Positions 39,529-41,106 of a stretch of 41,106 nucleotides of DNA are shown here, piece by piece; the first letter of the stretch is position 1, and every line of letters starts with the position of its first letter. The notes below the pieces were generated by a model. That model was given only the letters and a program-made list of their open reading frames with translations. It searched no databases and was not told where the DNA came from. The stretch is taken from positions 1 through 41,106 of the forward strand of contig CANQDT010000022.1 of assembly GCA_947593735.1 (NCBI GenBank). Reading direction: 5' to 3'. Both the position numbers and the translations under genes were made by a program. This stretch comes from an uncultured Lachnospiraceae bacterium. Its GTDB lineage: Bacteria > Bacillota > Clostridia > Lachnospirales > Lachnospiraceae.

Positions 39529-41106
39529 TTATTTTATGCGGGTTAGCAAGCACACCGTCTCTACATGTTCATCATTATCCAAACTCACTTCCATACCTTC
39601 CTCGATAATGGGAAGCCTGAATTTTATGGATTTCAGCCATTGTCCGTTTGGTCGCCTGTCCTCAAATATCTGTATCTCCGAAACCAGCGACTCCATAAGC
39701 TGCCGTTTCTCTACATCATTCATTACTTTGTAGAGCCTGTCAAAATAGATCAGTACCTTATAGATGTTGTCTCCGGTAATCTTTTCCGCTTCAATCGCCG
39801 TCTTTTTTGCCCTAGCCTCAATAAGCAGATTCTCCGTTTCCTCTATTTTATCATACATCCGGTATAGCCGGTCATCGAGGTCTGCCTTGCGCCGGATATA
39901 ATGCCTGTCCTCCGGATCAAGGGAATCGATTTCTTCCATGATCTTTGCCTTAACGGAATAGCTCTGCCGGAGCTGCTTCTCATAGTTGGCAATTTCCTGC
40001 TCTATAGCAGATGTATCTACTTTTCTATTGATCTTCTGCTGCATCACATCCGCAAATTGAGGGTTGCTCACCAGTTTTACGATAACCTCCGCCACCGCAT
40101 CGTCCAGAAGTTCTTCTCTGATCTGCCGCTTATAGTCACACTTGTGTCCGCGTGTCATGGTACGGTGCTTGCAGCCATAATAATAAAAATCTTTATATTT
40201 CGTTCCGTCTTTCTTACGCTTGATGCTCTTGTTGCCATACATACCTGCTCCGCAGACAGGGCATTTCACAATACCGGAAAGCAGATGGGTACGCTCATCC
40301 CTGCCTCGGTTTACATGCTCATATTTCTTCGCCTGAGCAATCAGCTTTACCTGCGCAGCCTGCCATACTTCCTCCGAAACGATCGGCTCTTGCAATCCGT
40401 CCACCAGTATGTAATTATCCTGCTCTACAAGGCGGTACTCGTTTCTGGTGCCGTGGATCTTCTCGGTCTTTCTCCTGCCGTAAGCGATCTTGCCGCAATA
40501 CACAGGATTTTTGAGTATCAGGCGGATAAGATGGGCGTCAAACAGCGGATTTTTCCCGTTCTGTCTCTGTATCTTATGGATCCCATGGTTCTCCAGATAT
40601 TTTGCGATCCCGTTAGCGCCCATGTCCGTTGCCGTATACTGCTCATAGATCACCCGGATCGCTTCCGCTTCCTTCTCATTGATCTGTAATTTCCCGTCTG
40701 TAAGTTGATAACCGTAAGGCGCAAAGCCGCCGTTCCACTTTCCCTCACGCGCTTTCTGGATGCGCCCCTCCATCGTCTGGACGCGGATATTTTCACGTTC
40801 GATCTCCGCAACAGCAGATAAGACAGAAATCATCAGCTTCCCGGCGTCCTTGGAAGAATCGATCCCATCCTCTACGCAGATCAGGTTGACGCCATAGTCC
40901 TGCATCGTCTGCAAAGTCGAAAGCACATCCGCCGCATTCCTTCCAAAACGGGACAATTTGAACACAAGGACAAAGGATACTCCATCCTTTCCCGACTTGA
41001 TATCTTCCATCATACGGGCAAACTCTGCTCTGCCCTCAATAGATTTTCCGGACTTTCCTGCATCTTCATACTCACCGGCGATCTCATAATCGTTATATTC
41101 GGCAAA
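39529..41106 (-). CDS. Large serine recombinase (site-specific integrase), N-terminus cut by window edge
   Basis: About 525 residues are visible and the frame is open to the right edge. The first visible residues (FAEYNDYEIAGEYEDAGKSG) are the middle of the resolvase catalytic domain; the catalytic serine lies outside the window. LVFKLSRFGRNAADVL holds the conserved arginines. The Recombinase domain follows (GFAPYGYQLTDGK, GIAKYLENHGI), then a zinc ribbon (CPVCGAGM and a later GC...C pair), a long coiled coil and a C-terminal segment with LIYFDRLYKVMNDVEKRQLMESL. This layout is that of TnpX/TndX-type integrases of clostridial integrative elements. Its lower GC differs from the neighbouring genes. 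It points toward tRNA-Leu, with 171 non-coding bases between, which probably contain the element end. Confidence 0.93.
   Translation of the reverse strand, partial: FAEYNDYEIAGEYEDAGKSGKSIEGRAEFARMMEDIKSGKDGVSFVLVFKLSRFGRNAADVLSTLQTMQDYGVNLICVEDGIDSSKDAGKLMISVLSAVAEIERENIRVQTMEGRIQKAREGKWNGGFAPYGYQLTDGKLQINEKEAEAIRVIYEQYTATDMGANGIAKYLENHGIHKIQRQNGKNPLFDAHLIRLILKNPVYCGKIAYGRRKTEKIHGTRNEYRLVEQDNYILVDGLQEPIVSEEVWQAAQVKLIAQAKKYEHVNRGRDERTHLLSGIVKCPVCGAGMYGNKSIKRKKDGTKYKDFYYYGCKHRTMTRGHKCDYKRQIREELLDDAVAEVIVKLVSNPQFADVMQQKINRKVDTSAIEQEIANYEKQLRQSYSVKAKIMEEIDSLDPEDRHYIRRKADLDDRLYRMYDKIEETENLLIEARAKKTAIEAEKITGDNIYKVLIYFDRLYKVMNDVEKRQLMESLVSEIQIFEDRRPNGQWLKSIKFRLPIIEEGMEVSLDNDEHVETVCLLTRIK

Noticed and set aside
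1..41106. CRISPR array, rRNA, T-box or other riboswitch
   Set aside because: No regularly spaced repeats, rRNA sequence or recognisable leader motifs were seen, including upstream of aspS.

Overview
The window looks like a chromosomal segment of an anaerobic, fermentative, probably spore-forming Clostridia, most likely a Lachnospiraceae-type Firmicute of moderately high GC. The basis is the ylb-type neighbourhood (rsmD, coaD, ylbJ, tmcAL, rpmF), a bifunctional AdhE behind a perfect Rex box, AddAB instead of RecBCD, a long Rel protein, HemZ, split transketolase and strong AGGAGG Shine-Dalgarno sites. Assignment is from gene content and order only; no database was searched.

Left part (1-11500). 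The start of a secreted protein runs off the left edge behind a promoter flanked by two copies of a palindrome. Then come a ThuA-like protein, rpmF with a consensus promoter and terminator, and the acetate operon pta-ackA. Divergent to pta is tmcAL-ylbJ. Opposite these lies pyridoxine-type kinase-rsmD-coaD-coiled-coil protein. An ECF sigma/membrane anti-sigma pair, a PPC-domain protein and a lone rfbC follow.

Middle (11500-22900). A low-GC patch holds an Rpn-type nuclease/transposase-like gene. Next is an M20 amidohydrolase on the plus strand, converging on a minus-strand operon of adhE plus an aminoglycoside-phosphotransferase-fold protein that has lost both catalytic aspartates. A five-gene operon, tktN-tktC-aroK-like-trkA-trkH, runs from a clear promoter at 22781-22809.

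Right part (22900-39360). The operon rel-MBL hydrolase-hemZ-HD-GYP-aspS has short gaps or overlaps and joins the stringent response, a radical-SAM enzyme and a tRNA synthetase. addBA has its own promoter. A membrane-anchored FMN_bind-like protein with its own terminator, a DUF1015 protein, a GIY-YIG protein and a plus-strand tRNA-Leu(UAG) follow.

Right edge (39360-41106). A large serine recombinase, cut by the window end and lower in GC, probably marks one end of an integrative element next to the tRNA gene.

No CRISPR array, rRNA or recognised riboswitch is visible. Most genes are housekeeping. The least explained items are the predicted pseudokinase behind adhE, the duplicated palindromic operator at the left edge, the absence of the DUF177 gene from its usual slot, and the degenerate FMN_bind-like protein.
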